From positions 70,723-134,722 of the forward strand of contig NZ_CP009295.1 of NCBI RefSeq assembly GCF_000767465.1: DNA of 64,000 bases, read 5' to 3'. Made by a program: the position numbers and the translations under genes. The stretch comes from Novosphingobium pentaromativorans US6-1 (GTDB lineage: Bacteria > Pseudomonadota > Alphaproteobacteria > Sphingomonadales > Sphingomonadaceae). Below are positions 25,733 to 35,287 of the stretch, piece after piece (position 1 is the stretch's first letter; the number at the start of each line of letters is the position of its first letter). The notes beneath the pieces were generated by a model that saw only the letters and a program-made list of their open reading frames with translations, ran no database searches and was not told where the DNA came from.

Positions 25733-25764
25733 GACGAACAATACCGGAACGGCGTGCAAGGGCA

Positions 25765-27138
25765 TCACCTGCGGAGGCCGATGATGCCCAGCTCTTGCCA
25801 CATCCACGTAAAATCATAGGTAGCCATTGGCTCGCCGACCCCGGATTTTGCTGCGCCATTCTCTATATATTTGAGCCAGTCGGCCACTTTCGCCCGGCCA
25901 GCCTTCGTGCGGGCCAGAGCGCGCGGCGTCTTGTTGCCAAGGGCAGGCACCGCTTCATCAAGCGTTTTGGTATATTCGCGTGTCAGCATATCATGAACGA
26001 TGCGCTCCATTTCGTCCGGCGGGATATCGAGCGGCTCTTCCTGCGGAGCGCGGGCGGCGTCATCAGCCATGAACTGGGCCAGAGTCCGGATTTCGGTCAT
26101 AGGTGTGCTCACGCAATCACCAAGCCATTCGCCCATTTGCGCAATCGCTTTCTCCGCACGGGCGGCACTATTGACCTCAACGATCAGTTTGCGTCCCGCC
26201 AACTCGACATTGGCGAAGACGGGTGTGCCGTCCTCCATGGTCGTCACAAAAGCCTGCCCGCCTTTGGCCGTTCGTGGTTTTCTCTCCTTCGTCACCGGCA
26301 CCAGCCAGTTCCAGAATGTGTCGCTGGCAGGCTCCAGCCATTGTGCCGCGTTCAGCCTGCGAACCACGCTCTTGCCGATCACGCCCTTGGCCAGGGGGAA
26401 GACGATGCGGTGGAACACAAGATCATCGCCATCGGCGTTGACCATATCCGGCATGGTGCCAGGCATGGCTTTGCCCAGACAATCGAGCAGCCACATGTTC
26501 GTGAACATCGGGCCTGATGCCCGTAAAATAGCATCCCGGTCGGTCTGGTTTAGTTCGGAGGTGTCCTTTGCATCGTCCGCAAGCCGGCCAAACGCGTCGA
26601 TCAGTTGTAGGGCGCCATCAGCGCTGAACGGCAACAGCGCGCCCGAGATGCCATGGCGACCGTTCACATCGACAACCCGTGCAGCGATCTTGTCCCAGTT
26701 GACGAGGGTCTGTGTCGCGCCGTGTTCGCGGACCGTGACTGGCGCAACATCCCGCAACAGATCACGCAAGGTCATCGACTGACCGGGGACGACCTCGCTA
26801 ACCTCATAGAGCGACATCATCGTATCCCGCAGCGCGCGCATATAGGCCTTGTTCGGCGCCTTCTCGTTCCAGCCTCGGCGCTTGAGATAGTCATCGACCA
26901 GATTGCGACCGTCAGGTTCCAGTTCCTGTGTCAGCAGATCTTCAAAGGCGCAGCCCCATAGCGGCCCTTGCCAATGATCACCGATGATCTCGAATATGGC
27001 GTCGGGTTCGAGGCCGGTCGCTTCACATGCCGGACCGAGATGCGCGGACAGCATTTCATCCATCGCCTCGTCCCACGGAGCACGATCCGCATATTTCATC
27101 AGCCCGGACAGATCGTGAGCAGATTTCAATCTGGACAT
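25765..27138 (-). CDS. Tn3 passenger gene: unknown protein with a C-terminal MbcA/ParS-like segment
   Basis: A 457-residue protein starting MSRLKSAHDLSGLMKYADRAPWDE, with its ATG directly after the resolvase stop, so co-transcribed with tnpR. The C-terminal two thirds match the partial protein at the left edge of the window (shared FWNWL, DGTPVFANVEL and MATYDFTW.W.ELGI). The last 100 residues (LDEAVPALGNKTPRALARTKAGRAKVADWLKYIEN) resemble the toxin-binding domain of MbcA/ParS/Xre antitoxins, but the protein is far longer than those and no partner toxin is adjacent. Function is unknown. Confidence 0.75.
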   Translation of the reverse strand: MSRLKSAHDLSGLMKYADRAPWDEAMDEMLSAHLGPACEATGLEPDAIFEIIGDHWQGPLWGCAFEDLLTQELEPDGRNLVDDYLKRRGWNEKAPNKAYMRALRDTMMSLYEVSEVVPGQSMTLRDLLRDVAPVTVREHGATQTLVNWDKIAARVVDVNGRHGISGALLPFSADGALQLIDAFGRLADDAKDTSELNQTDRDAILRASGPMFTNMWLLDCLGKAMPGTMPDMVNADGDDLVFHRIVFPLAKGVIGKSVVRRLNAAQWLEPASDTFWNWLVPVTKERKPRTAKGGQAFVTTMEDGTPVFANVELAGRKLIVEVNSAARAEKAIAQMGEWLGDCVSTPMTEIRTLAQFMADDAARAPQEEPLDIPPDEMERIVHDMLTREYTKTLDEAVPALGNKTPRALARTKAGRAKVADWLKYIENGAAKSGVGEPMATYDFTWMWQELGIIGLRR

Positions 27139-27708
27139 TCAGGCAGGCCTTTCCACGCCAAGGCGGCGCATTTCGCGATAGATGGTGGATCTGCCGATGC
27201 CGAGTTGCCGTGCTGCCTCTGTCGGCGAGATACGGGCTTCGACCAGTTTGATGGCCGCATCCACCTTGGACATGTCGAGCGGCTGACGGCCAGGCTGCTT
27301 GCCCTTGGCGCGTGCAGCGGCGATCCCATCGCGGGTCCGCTCAGAGATTAGCCGCCGCTCGAAATGGGCGATAGCTCCGAACACATGGAAGATGAGTTCG
27401 CCGGCGGCCGACGAGGTGTCGATTTTTTCCTCAAGACTCAGGAGGGCGATGCCTTGGCTGCGCAAAGTTTCGACTGTGGCGAGCAGTTCAGTCAGCGAAC
27501 GCCCAAGCCGATCGAGGCGGACCACGGCGAGCGTGTCACCCTTGCGGGCATAGGCGATCAGTTCGGCCAGTCCAGGCCGCTCCATGCTTTTTCCCGATAT
27601 TACATCGGTGAACACCTTGATGGCGCCGGCATTCTCCAGTCGCATGGTCTGGCCCGCCACATCCTGATCGCCGGTGCTGACGCGGGCGTAGCCCAGAATG
27701 CCGCCCAT
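27139..27708 (-). CDS. tnpR: Tn3 resolvase, serine recombinase
   Basis: A 189-residue resolvase that resolves transposon cointegrates at res. Seen: the catalytic Ser in YARVST, the VVRLDRLGRSL motif, the ISERTRDGIAAARAKGK helix, and a C-terminal helix-turn-helix (ISPTEAARQLGIGRSTIYREM). It is divergent from tnpA, with the res region between them, as in the Tn3/Tn21 layouts. Confidence 0.95.
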   Translation of the reverse strand: MGGILGYARVSTGDQDVAGQTMRLENAGAIKVFTDVISGKSMERPGLAELIAYARKGDTLAVVRLDRLGRSLTELLATVETLRSQGIALLSLEEKIDTSSAAGELIFHVFGAIAHFERRLISERTRDGIAAARAKGKQPGRQPLDMSKVDAAIKLVEARISPTEAARQLGIGRSTIYREMRRLGVERPA

Positions 27709-27848
27709 CTATCGTGTCTCCCAAACGGTCGTTCTGTGGACGCTCTGAAGGGCGACCGCTTCACCCCGCCCATAGCCGTCCACATACTATGTCTCTTTAC
27801 TCATGGCTGTCCATAGGCGCAGTTGACCTTTTGTGGACGGGAATCGGC
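27709..27848. promoter_or_regulatory. Probable res site and divergent promoters of the Tn3 element
   Basis: A 140-base gap between divergent tnpR and tnpA. By family knowledge, res and both promoters lie here. I did not delimit the individual resolvase subsites. The position and spacing are the only support. Confidence 0.6.
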
Positions 27849-30818
27849 ATGACGAAGCGCAAGCATCAACTCCTGACCGAGAGCGAGCGCAATCAGATCC
27901 TTGCCATCCCGACCGATCGCGACCACTTGGCTCGGCTCTACACCTTCGAGCCTGCGGACATCGAGATCATCGGCGCGCGACGGGAACGACGGAACCAGTT
28001 GGGCGTCGCGCTGCAACTCGCGCTCTTGCGCCACCCGGGCATCACACTGGCGCAGTTGATACAGAACAGGGGAGCGATGCCCCATGATCTCGCCGCCTTC
28101 GTCGCAGAACAGCTTGGCCTGCGCGTCACGGATCTGGCTGACTATGCGGCGAGGGACCAGACCATGACGGACCATGCTCGCGAGCTAGCCGCGCGCTTGG
28201 GACTGCGAGGGCCGACGCGTGCCGATATTCCGTTCATGATCGAAGCGGCCACGAAAACGGCATGGGCGACCGACAAGGGGATGACGATAGCGACCGGTGT
28301 TGTCACCGCCCTTCGTGAGGCCCGGATTCTGCTGCCGTCCATCTCCACCATCGAGCGTGCCAGCAGCGCGGGGCGCGCGCGTGCCCGCAAGCAAGCCGCC
28401 TATGCCCTGATCGACGATCTCAGCGCTGAACAGGTCCACGCCCTCGACCAGCTCTTTGACGACGCCGGGGGCATGAGCCAGCTCGCTTCGCTCAAGACCA
28501 TTCCCATCGCGGCAAGGCCCGATCATATCCGCCAGATTCTCGACCGCCTGCGGCAAGTGCGGAAGATCGGCATCTCCCCGGACGTGGCTGGCCGCATCCA
28601 CGCGGACCGCTTCCGGCAATATGTCCGGGAAGGCCGTGCATCGCCTGCCTATATGATCGAGCGATACGTTCCCTCCCGGCGGCGCGCCACGCTGGTTGCC
28701 TTCCTGCTCGATCTTGAAGAGCAGCTGACCGACAGCGCTCTGGAGATGGCGGACAAGCTGATCGGCAGCATCTTCACCCGCGCGAAGAATGCCCAGGCGC
28801 GTAGCTATGCCGCCACATCGAAGAACGTGGCGCGGCTGATGCTGATCTTTCGCAGAACGATCGATGCGCTGACCGATGCGGTCGATACTGGCGAAGATCC
28901 AATTGAGGTCCTGGACGCATCGGTCGGGTGGAACACCCTGATGAAGGCGAGGCCGGAAGTGGCGAGCATCGCGGAAACCGCCAACCTCGATCCGCTGACG
29001 GTCGCGGCCGACCGCTATGCGACGTTACGCAAGTTCGCCCCCGACCTGCTTGAGACGCTCCAGTTCAGGGCCGGAAAGGGCAGTGCGAAAACGATCGCTG
29101 CCATCGAAATGCTGCGCGACCTCAACAGGTCGGGCAAACGCGATCTTCCTACCGACGCTCCGATGCCCTTCCGTAAAGAATGGCGAAAAATCGTCGTTGG
29201 CGATAACGGCAAGATCAACCGGCGGCTCTGGGAAATCGCAACGATCGCGCATCTGCGCAACAAGTTGCGTTCGGGGGATGTCTGGGTGGAGCGATCGGCG
29301 GGATACCGCCAGTTCGACAGCTACCTGCTCAGCGAACCGAAGGCGAAGCCAATCGTGTCGGCTCTTGGTCTGCCACCCACAGCCAGCGAATGGCTCGAAC
29401 AACGGGGCCGCGAACTGGACTGGCGACTGAAGAAATTTGCCCAGCGCCTGAAGCGCGACGCTCTGGAGGGTGTGCGGTTCCGCGACGGCCGCCTCCAGAT
29501 ATCCCCGGTTCGCACGATCGCGATGCCCGATGCCGAAGCGCTGGCTGACCGGCTCGATGCGATGATGCCCCGCATCCGCATCACCGAGCTGCTGCATGAA
29601 GTGGCGCAGGAAACCGGCTTTCTTGCTGCATTCACGAACCTGCGCACCGGCGAAGCGTGCCCCAACGAAAACGCGCTGCTCGCCACCATCCTTGCGGATG
29701 CCACCAATCTCGGCCTGTCGCGCATGGCTGCCGCGAGCCAGGGCGTGACGCGCGACCAGCTCCTGTGGACCCATGACGCCTATATCCGCGACGACAGCTA
29801 CTGCGCGGCGCTGGCCGTGCTCATCAACGCGCATCACCGCCTGCCATTCTCGCGCGTATGGGGCGACGGCACAACGTCCAGTTCCGATGGCCAGTTCTTC
29901 AGGGGCGCGAAGCGCGGTGCATCGGGCGGCGATATCAACGCCCGCTATGGCGTCGATCATGGCTTCAGCTTCTACACTCATGTTTCCGACCAGCGTGCGC
30001 CTTACCACGTCAACGTGATCTCTGCCGCGACGCATGAGGCACCCTATGTTCTCGACGGCCTCACCAGCCACGGCACCGATCTGAAAATCGTCGAGCATTA
30101 CACCGACACTGGCGGGGCGACCGATCATGTCTTCGCCCTGTGCGCGATGCTGGGATTTCGCTTCTGCCCGCGCCTGCGCGACTTTCCAGACCGGCGCCTC
30201 GCGCCGATCGCGCCGGTTAAGGCCTATCCGGCCATCGCCCCGCTAATGGGCAAGCGTATCCGCACCGACATCATCGCTGAACAATGGGATGACGTGCTGC
30301 GCCTCGTCGGCTCGATCAAGGCCGGCCATGTCGCGCCATCGGTCATGCTGCGAAAGCTCGCCGCGTACGAACGGCAGAACCAACTCGACGTCGCGCTACA
30401 GGAAATCGGCAAGATCGAGCGAACCCTGTTCATGCTGGACTGGCTGGAAAATCCCGATCTGCGCCAGCGATGCCATGCTGGTCTCAACAACAGCGAACAA
30501 CGCCATGCCCTGACGCAGGCAATCTACACCTTCCGCCAAGGCCGGATCATCGACCGCAGCCATGAGGCGCAACAATATCGGGCATCCGGCCTCAATCTAG
30601 TCATCGCCGCGATCGTCTACTGGAACACGATCTACATGGATGCTGCCGCCCAGCATCTACGATCAACCTCGGTCGCGGTGCCTGATTATCTGCTCGCCCA
30701 TACGTCCCCCGTGGGTTGGGAGCATATTGCCTTCTCCGGCGATTTCCTCTGGGATCGCGCAGCCGCTTCCGCTGGCCGCAAGGCCCTCAATCTCCCGCCG
30801 GATAGCCGCGTCGCATAA
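27849..30818 (+). CDS. tnpA: Tn3-family transposase
   Basis: A DDE transposase of about 989 residues from MTKRKHQLLTESERNQIL. The ATG at 27849 gives the normal Tn3 length; the frame open to 27714 would run into the tnpR side and is unlikely. The N-terminal DUF4158-type region (RLYTFEPADIEIIGARR) and the catalytic C-terminal domain (WGDGTTSSSDGQFF, THVSDQRAPYH, IVEHYTDTGGATDHVF, and KIERTLFMLDWL supplying the Glu) are intact. No frameshift is seen, so the element may still be active. Confidence 0.96.
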   Translation: MTKRKHQLLTESERNQILAIPTDRDHLARLYTFEPADIEIIGARRERRNQLGVALQLALLRHPGITLAQLIQNRGAMPHDLAAFVAEQLGLRVTDLADYAARDQTMTDHARELAARLGLRGPTRADIPFMIEAATKTAWATDKGMTIATGVVTALREARILLPSISTIERASSAGRARARKQAAYALIDDLSAEQVHALDQLFDDAGGMSQLASLKTIPIAARPDHIRQILDRLRQVRKIGISPDVAGRIHADRFRQYVREGRASPAYMIERYVPSRRRATLVAFLLDLEEQLTDSALEMADKLIGSIFTRAKNAQARSYAATSKNVARLMLIFRRTIDALTDAVDTGEDPIEVLDASVGWNTLMKARPEVASIAETANLDPLTVAADRYATLRKFAPDLLETLQFRAGKGSAKTIAAIEMLRDLNRSGKRDLPTDAPMPFRKEWRKIVVGDNGKINRRLWEIATIAHLRNKLRSGDVWVERSAGYRQFDSYLLSEPKAKPIVSALGLPPTASEWLEQRGRELDWRLKKFAQRLKRDALEGVRFRDGRLQISPVRTIAMPDAEALADRLDAMMPRIRITELLHEVAQETGFLAAFTNLRTGEACPNENALLATILADATNLGLSRMAAASQGVTRDQLLWTHDAYIRDDSYCAALAVLINAHHRLPFSRVWGDGTTSSSDGQFFRGAKRGASGGDINARYGVDHGFSFYTHVSDQRAPYHVNVISAATHEAPYVLDGLTSHGTDLKIVEHYTDTGGATDHVFALCAMLGFRFCPRLRDFPDRRLAPIAPVKAYPAIAPLMGKRIRTDIIAEQWDDVLRLVGSIKAGHVAPSVMLRKLAAYERQNQLDVALQEIGKIERTLFMLDWLENPDLRQRCHAGLNNSEQRHALTQAIYTFRQGRIIDRSHEAQQYRASGLNLVIAAIVYWNTIYMDAAAQHLRSTSVAVPDYLLAHTSPVGWEHIAFSGDFLWDRAAASAGRKALNLPPDSRVA

Positions 30819-30838
30819 GCGTTCGCTGATTGTTCGCC

Positions 30839-30876
30839 CTTAGCGTTGTTTAGCGTACCATCCACGCTATGCCCTC
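30839..30876 (-). repeat. Tn3 right terminal inverted repeat
   Basis: The reverse complement starts GAGGGCATAGCGTGGATGG and ends AACGCTAAG, 34 of 38 identical to the left repeat. It contains the stop codon of the truncated epimerase gene. Confidence 0.9.
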
Positions 30877-31512
30877 GTCTAGATAAACGAAGTCGCGGGT
30901 CGTGCTGCCGTCTCCCCAGATCACTATGGGCTCGCCGGCGAGCGCGGTCTTCACGGCCGCCGCGACAAAACCCTGTCGCCGGGTTCCGCTCTGCCCGGGG
31001 CCATAGGGATTGGCCACCCGAAGAACTACGATAGTGATACCGTATTTGCGACCCACCTCGAAAAGGGCCTGCTCGGTCAGCGCCTTGACGGTGCCGTACA
31101 TGTTGATGGGGGCCGCTCGCACGCTTTCCTTTGTGGGAAGCGGGGCATTGGGTCCATAAACGGTCCCGCCCGAAGATATGAATACAAAAGTGCGAACACC
31201 CTTAAGGGCCGCCTCTTCTGCCAGCTTCAGTACCGGAACTATCTCTTCTGCGATCGCTCCATGTACTGATTCGAGTTGTGTTGCAGGGCCCAGGGTACCT
31301 GCCGCGTAAACCACGCTCTGCGCCTCTGCTACCGCTTGGTAGGCAGTTGAGCTTGACACATCCCCGTAGTTCCAGGCGATATTCTTCCCGTTCAAGGGAG
31401 GGGGCGCTCGTGTCACTACCGTAACCGGCGTGCCAAGGTTCCCCAGTGCCAGCGCGCCTGCTGTCGCGATAAGACCTCCGCCTATAATCGCGCACGAGCC
31501 TGATGTAATCAT
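30850..31512 (-). pseudogene. NAD-dependent sugar epimerase/dehydratase, 3'-truncated by the Tn3 element
   Basis: An extended SDR enzyme of the UDP-glucose 4-epimerase type: the Rossmann motif is GGGLIATAG near the N-terminus, then a VYAAGTL segment, FISSGGTVYG, the catalytic MYGTVK (YxxxK), RVANPYGPGQ and STTRDFVYLDE. At 220 residues it lacks about 90 C-terminal residues; its last seven residues (GIAWMVR) and stop are encoded by the transposon repeat. It overlaps the upstream glycosyltransferase gene by 4 bases. It probably once made a nucleotide sugar for the local glycan; activity now is doubtful. Confidence 0.85.
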
Positions 31513-33152
31513 ACTGCCCTCAATTCTGCATTTGCTGCTTGGCTCTGGGTGCGAGGCGCCGATGCGCTCCTTCCCATTGCATGCGATTTTATCGCAGCGA
31601 TGACTTGATCTATCGCCCCAATTTCGACTTCGACAAGATTCATTTTGCCCTGATCGGCCAGATCGGCAAGCCCCGTAGCACCAGCAAAGGCGATGACCGG
31701 TATATCGCGCGCGGCAGCATCAAGCGCCACGTTGGGCAGGGGGTCGAGGCGGGAAGTCACGAGAAACACATCGGCAGCGTCCATCAGAACGGTATAGAGC
31801 GGACCCGCCGGCTCAAAGTGGACGGGCAGCCTGCCTTGAGCATCCCGGCTGCGTTCCATCTGGGCATGAAGCCAGATGCCAAAGCTCATTTCGAACTCGC
31901 TAACCTGCTCGCCGATCCAGATGCTTACGAACTTGCCCGGTGTGCGCTTTAGCTGACTGCCGATCTGCAGGAAGATATCGGTACCTTTGCGGATCTGGAT
32001 CTGCCCGGCGGCTAACACTATTGTCGCCCCGTCGAGATCGAGGCCGGTGGCGGCGGATATTTTGGCACGCGCTTCCGCCTTAGTCATTCTGCGTGAACTC
32101 GCACCCGATGCTGGCTGAGGCAGGACCATCACCGAGGCCGGGTCTCTATTGTAATTGTCGAGCATGTATTGCCACGACTTGAGAAGCTCTCGCGAGGAAA
32201 AAACCAGCAGGTCAGTGTGGTAAATGATATCCCTGAAGGGAATCATATACTCCAGAAATTCATGAACTAGGCATGTTGTACGGCATTCGCGCAAAGAAAG
32301 CGCCATAATGAATGTCAAGCAGCATGTGCTTGAGAAAATCGCATCATCTACGGGATATGAACTTAAAATAATATCTACGTAAAATTGATTTTCTTCGTAG
32401 ATTTGGCTTGCAACTACGACAACGGGAAACAGTGCTTTGGCCGTTTCGAGTAAAGGCCCGTCTCGCAAACTCACAAAGATAATATTGTGGGTGCTGGCCA
32501 TCTGTCGTGCCAGATCCATTCCAACGATAGGCGCGCCAGTCTTGGAGGCTTCGTGAACGCCGATTAGGACGAACGGCAAGCTTGGGTCGATCTTCTGTTC
32601 GTCGATGAATATGCCCTTCATCAACGATATATTCGTTATACGGCCTTCGTGACGCCCATAATTCAGATAATGGACGATCGGCTCAGTCCCCTCGATGTCC
32701 GGGTGGCGCGCCAGGTAGAACTCGCTGGAAAAATACCGTGGGTCATTGTCGATGACAGTCAGGGATGTGGCGAAAGCATGGACATAGTGCGGATCTGTCG
32801 TCGGTAAATCGGGAGCGGGAACAAGCCCCTCCTGGACTGCAGACGTATCGAGCCCGGCGGCTATCAACTGAGCGGCCAAGCTGGCCCAACGCTCTTCCTC
32901 GCGTCCGAATGTCAAATAGTGGCGCAACAATTCGTCTACGTCTTCAAGGTCGGGATTCATTCGGCGATAGAACACCGGATCAAAAAATCCACTAGGCGCA
33001 AGACCTTGGCGCTCCCCTTCATTCAAATAGTGAAGGGCCATGTCAATATCAGAGGATATTACGAGTTCGGGAGCTTGCTTCAAGTAAAAGGATTTATGAA
33101 TAATCCCTTCATCAAGCATTTGCTGCGCCAGAAGAATATTTTTTTTCTCCAC
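31509..33152 (-). CDS. Glycosyltransferase (group 1/GT4-like) with N-terminal PDV-type repeats
   Basis: A 547-residue protein. The N-terminal 200 residues hold repeats of the form F(D).(V/E)FY..(N/H)PD(L/I)......HYL..GR.EER/EGR (FFDPVFYRRMNPDLEDVDEL; YFSSEFYLARHPDIEG). The C-terminal half is a GT-B glycosyltransferase: VLAAGQIQIRKGTDIFLQIG, then FEPAGPLYTVLMDAADVFLVTSRLDPLPNVALDAAA with the nucleotide-sugar-binding segment. No membrane segment is seen. It is likely to add a sugar during surface-polysaccharide synthesis; the sugar is not readable. It is followed, overlapping, by the truncated epimerase gene. Confidence 0.83.
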   Translation of the reverse strand: MEKKNILLAQQMLDEGIIHKSFYLKQAPELVISSDIDMALHYLNEGERQGLAPSGFFDPVFYRRMNPDLEDVDELLRHYLTFGREEERWASLAAQLIAAGLDTSAVQEGLVPAPDLPTTDPHYVHAFATSLTVIDNDPRYFSSEFYLARHPDIEGTEPIVHYLNYGRHEGRITNISLMKGIFIDEQKIDPSLPFVLIGVHEASKTGAPIVGMDLARQMASTHNIIFVSLRDGPLLETAKALFPVVVVASQIYEENQFYVDIILSSYPVDDAIFSSTCCLTFIMALSLRECRTTCLVHEFLEYMIPFRDIIYHTDLLVFSSRELLKSWQYMLDNYNRDPASVMVLPQPASGASSRRMTKAEARAKISAATGLDLDGATIVLAAGQIQIRKGTDIFLQIGSQLKRTPGKFVSIWIGEQVSEFEMSFGIWLHAQMERSRDAQGRLPVHFEPAGPLYTVLMDAADVFLVTSRLDPLPNVALDAAARDIPVIAFAGATGLADLADQGKMNLVEVEIGAIDQVIAAIKSHAMGRSASAPRTQSQAANAELRAV

Positions 33153-33560
33153 TCAAATAATCCTAATTTCTCAAATGTAAGAAAATATTTTAATACATTA
33201 AGCGGGTAGCACCCGGCTTCGCGTATCTAGCTCCGAGCATTCCCTGACATTTTGGCGATGCTTTAATGGCAGCGTCACCTTGCATGTGCAAGCGTGCCTC
33301 TGTGCAGATGCAGCAAATTCTGTGACCCTCACGGTCGGAGCTTTAAGCATGGCTTACAAAGGGTCGTGAATGACTGCATTGGACGATGGACTTTTCGAAG
33401 CACGCTGCACTATGGAAGGCGCAACACTCTCCTTCCCTTGCAGAAAGGCCGACCATCTTGATGTGCTCACCCTCTTGGCGAAGTGGCATGCGCGAAGCCA
33501 GGATTGCCTTTTCTTCTGCAGTGCAGAACGAGATCGGATTTCAAAGGAGTGGGACTTCCC
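33153..33560. other. Intergenic region between divergent polysaccharide genes
   Basis: About 400 bases. The part next to 33153-33210 is AT-rich and fits a promoter for the minus-strand gene. A plus-strand frame from 33370 (MTALDDGLFEARCTMEG...) runs into the methyltransferase gene in another frame; it has no recognised domain and may be a decayed gene end. Confidence 0.45.
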
Positions 33561-35276
33561 ATGCATGATACGGCATATCGGATCGGAGGGCTTGTCATGG
33601 ACACCTACCTGCCGTCCACTTCCTCCAAGATTCTGGAGATCGGTGCCCAGAACGTGAATGGCACGTTGCGGGATCATGCGCCGCGAAACGCCGAATACAT
33701 AGGGCTGGATTTCGAGGCCGGTGACGGGGTCGATATCGTGGTCACCGGCCTTGACGACTGGAGCGTACCCGATGACCATTTCGACATGGTCATGGCATCG
33801 TCGGTTTTCGAACATGACAAGGCTTTCTGGCGCACTTTCCTCATGATGTGCGCGAAGACCAGTCCAGGGGGACACATCTATATCAGCGCACCTTCCAATG
33901 GGACGGTGCACCGCTATCCCCAAGACTACTGGCGTTTCTACCCGGACGCAGGACTAGCGCTGGAGGATTGGGCGCGAAACGAAGGTTTCGACGTGATGCT
34001 GGTCGAAAGCTTCGTTGCTGAGCGCAAAGCCGACGTATGGAACGACTTTTGCGCCGTGTTCCGTCGCGGCCCAAGCGATGCGGACCTGAACCGCGACTTC
34101 GTGTTCAAAAAGGTCGCGGCCACCAACATCCTGACATGGAGATCGTCAGAAATCTTCAATCCCACCGACGACAGTGAAGACACGCGCCTTCTGACGGCGG
34201 CCCATGAAGAAAAGCACAGGTGGGTCCTCCATAGCCAGCATTTGGAGGCCAGGCACAAGGACGAACTCGAACACCAGGTTCAGGAAATCACGCGCCTGAA
34301 CGAGGAGATCGGGCGCCATCGGGGAAGTCTCGCATTGCTGGACGAGAAGGCCGCCGTCAAGGACAGAGAACTGGTCGCCTTGCGCCAGCGCTCTGAAGAG
34401 CTGACGCGCGAACTTGAACAGATGAATGCGGAAACCCAGGACCATGAACGGAGCCTGCAAGCCCAAGCCAATGCGACGAGCGAGTTGCAAAGCCGCCTCG
34501 CGCAGCGCGAGGAGGAGGCAGTGCAGGCTTGGGCTACTGCTCAAGAGCGAAAGGAAGAGCGGGATCGCCTTGCAACCGAAGTAGAGAAAGTACGGCAAGA
34601 TCTGGCCGATGCAAACCAGTGGGTTTGCAAGCTTGCCCTCAATCGGACGCAGAATGAAAGGCAGATTGCCCGGCTCGAGCGAGCGCTGACCGCCAATTCA
34701 CGCGATCTTGCAAGGCGCCACAACGCGCTGGCTCGCGAACATGAGGTGGCAATGGAGCAGGGGCGCGCCCTAAGCGATCAGGTCAGTCTGCTGGAAAGCC
34801 GCAATGTCGATCTGCAAAGGCGTTTGGACACGCTGTCCGCAAGTTCGAAACAGGTTTTGGTCTCTTCCTTGCCAGTGAAACCGAACGGTACGAACGACCT
34901 GCCGGAGGCGCAGGAGCTACTCGAACGAAGTGGCCGAGCGGCGCGGCAGGCTGAAGCCCAATTGAAGGAACACCGCGAGGAAATCGCCGCACTGAGCCGC
35001 ATGGTGGCGCAGGAGCAGGATAATGCAGTCGAGCTGGAAAGACGCAACGCATGGCTGCAAGCAGCAGCGAGCTTCCTGTTAGAGCAGGGAAAGTGGTGGT
35101 GGCGCTACATGCCGCTCAACTGGCAGCGGCATATGCGTGATAGGCGGCTCTTGCGAAGAGACCTGTTCGACAGCGATGCCTATCTGGCTAGGAATCCGGA
35201 TGTCGCCGCTTCCGGGCAGGATCCTCTGCGGCATTTCATACACCACGGGATCACCGAGAACCGGCGGTTCGACTAA
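33561..35276 (+). CDS. Methyltransferase / long coiled-coil protein with C-terminal PDV repeat
   Basis: About 571 residues from MHDTAYRIGG; the ATG at 33561 follows AAAGGAG at a wide spacing, and the upstream frame start lacks support. Part 1 (1-210) is a class I SAM methyltransferase (KILEIGAQNVNGTLRDH, EYIGLDFEAG, DMVMASSVFEHD). Part 2 (about 230-520) is charged, heptad-rich coiled coil. Part 3 (about 530-571) is a PDV repeat (LFDSDAYLARNPDVAASGQDPL..). The coiled coil may set chain length or tether partners, as coiled-coil rulers do in some O-antigen terminators; that comparison is inference. Confidence 0.8.
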   Translation: MHDTAYRIGGLVMDTYLPSTSSKILEIGAQNVNGTLRDHAPRNAEYIGLDFEAGDGVDIVVTGLDDWSVPDDHFDMVMASSVFEHDKAFWRTFLMMCAKTSPGGHIYISAPSNGTVHRYPQDYWRFYPDAGLALEDWARNEGFDVMLVESFVAERKADVWNDFCAVFRRGPSDADLNRDFVFKKVAATNILTWRSSEIFNPTDDSEDTRLLTAAHEEKHRWVLHSQHLEARHKDELEHQVQEITRLNEEIGRHRGSLALLDEKAAVKDRELVALRQRSEELTRELEQMNAETQDHERSLQAQANATSELQSRLAQREEEAVQAWATAQERKEERDRLATEVEKVRQDLADANQWVCKLALNRTQNERQIARLERALTANSRDLARRHNALAREHEVAMEQGRALSDQVSLLESRNVDLQRRLDTLSASSKQVLVSSLPVKPNGTNDLPEAQELLERSGRAARQAEAQLKEHREEIAALSRMVAQEQDNAVELERRNAWLQAAASFLLEQGKWWWRYMPLNWQRHMRDRRLLRRDLFDSDAYLARNPDVAASGQDPLRHFIHHGITENRRFD

Positions 35277-35287
35277 AGATCGGCTCC

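Larger units (their letters stand above)
25695..30876. mobile_element. Tn3-family transposon, 5182 bp, with 38-bp inverted repeats
   Basis: The ends at 25695-25732 and 30839-30876 are inverted repeats matching at 34 of 38 positions, both starting GAGGGCATAGCG and ending in the Tn3-typical ACGCTAAG. Inside are a serine resolvase gene, a divergently oriented large transposase gene and one passenger gene. No 5-bp duplication is seen: the left flank (25690-25694) is TTGAA and the right flank (30877-30881) is GTCTA. Genes on both sides are cut at the ends, so the present flanks were probably brought together by a rearrangement. Confidence 0.92.
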
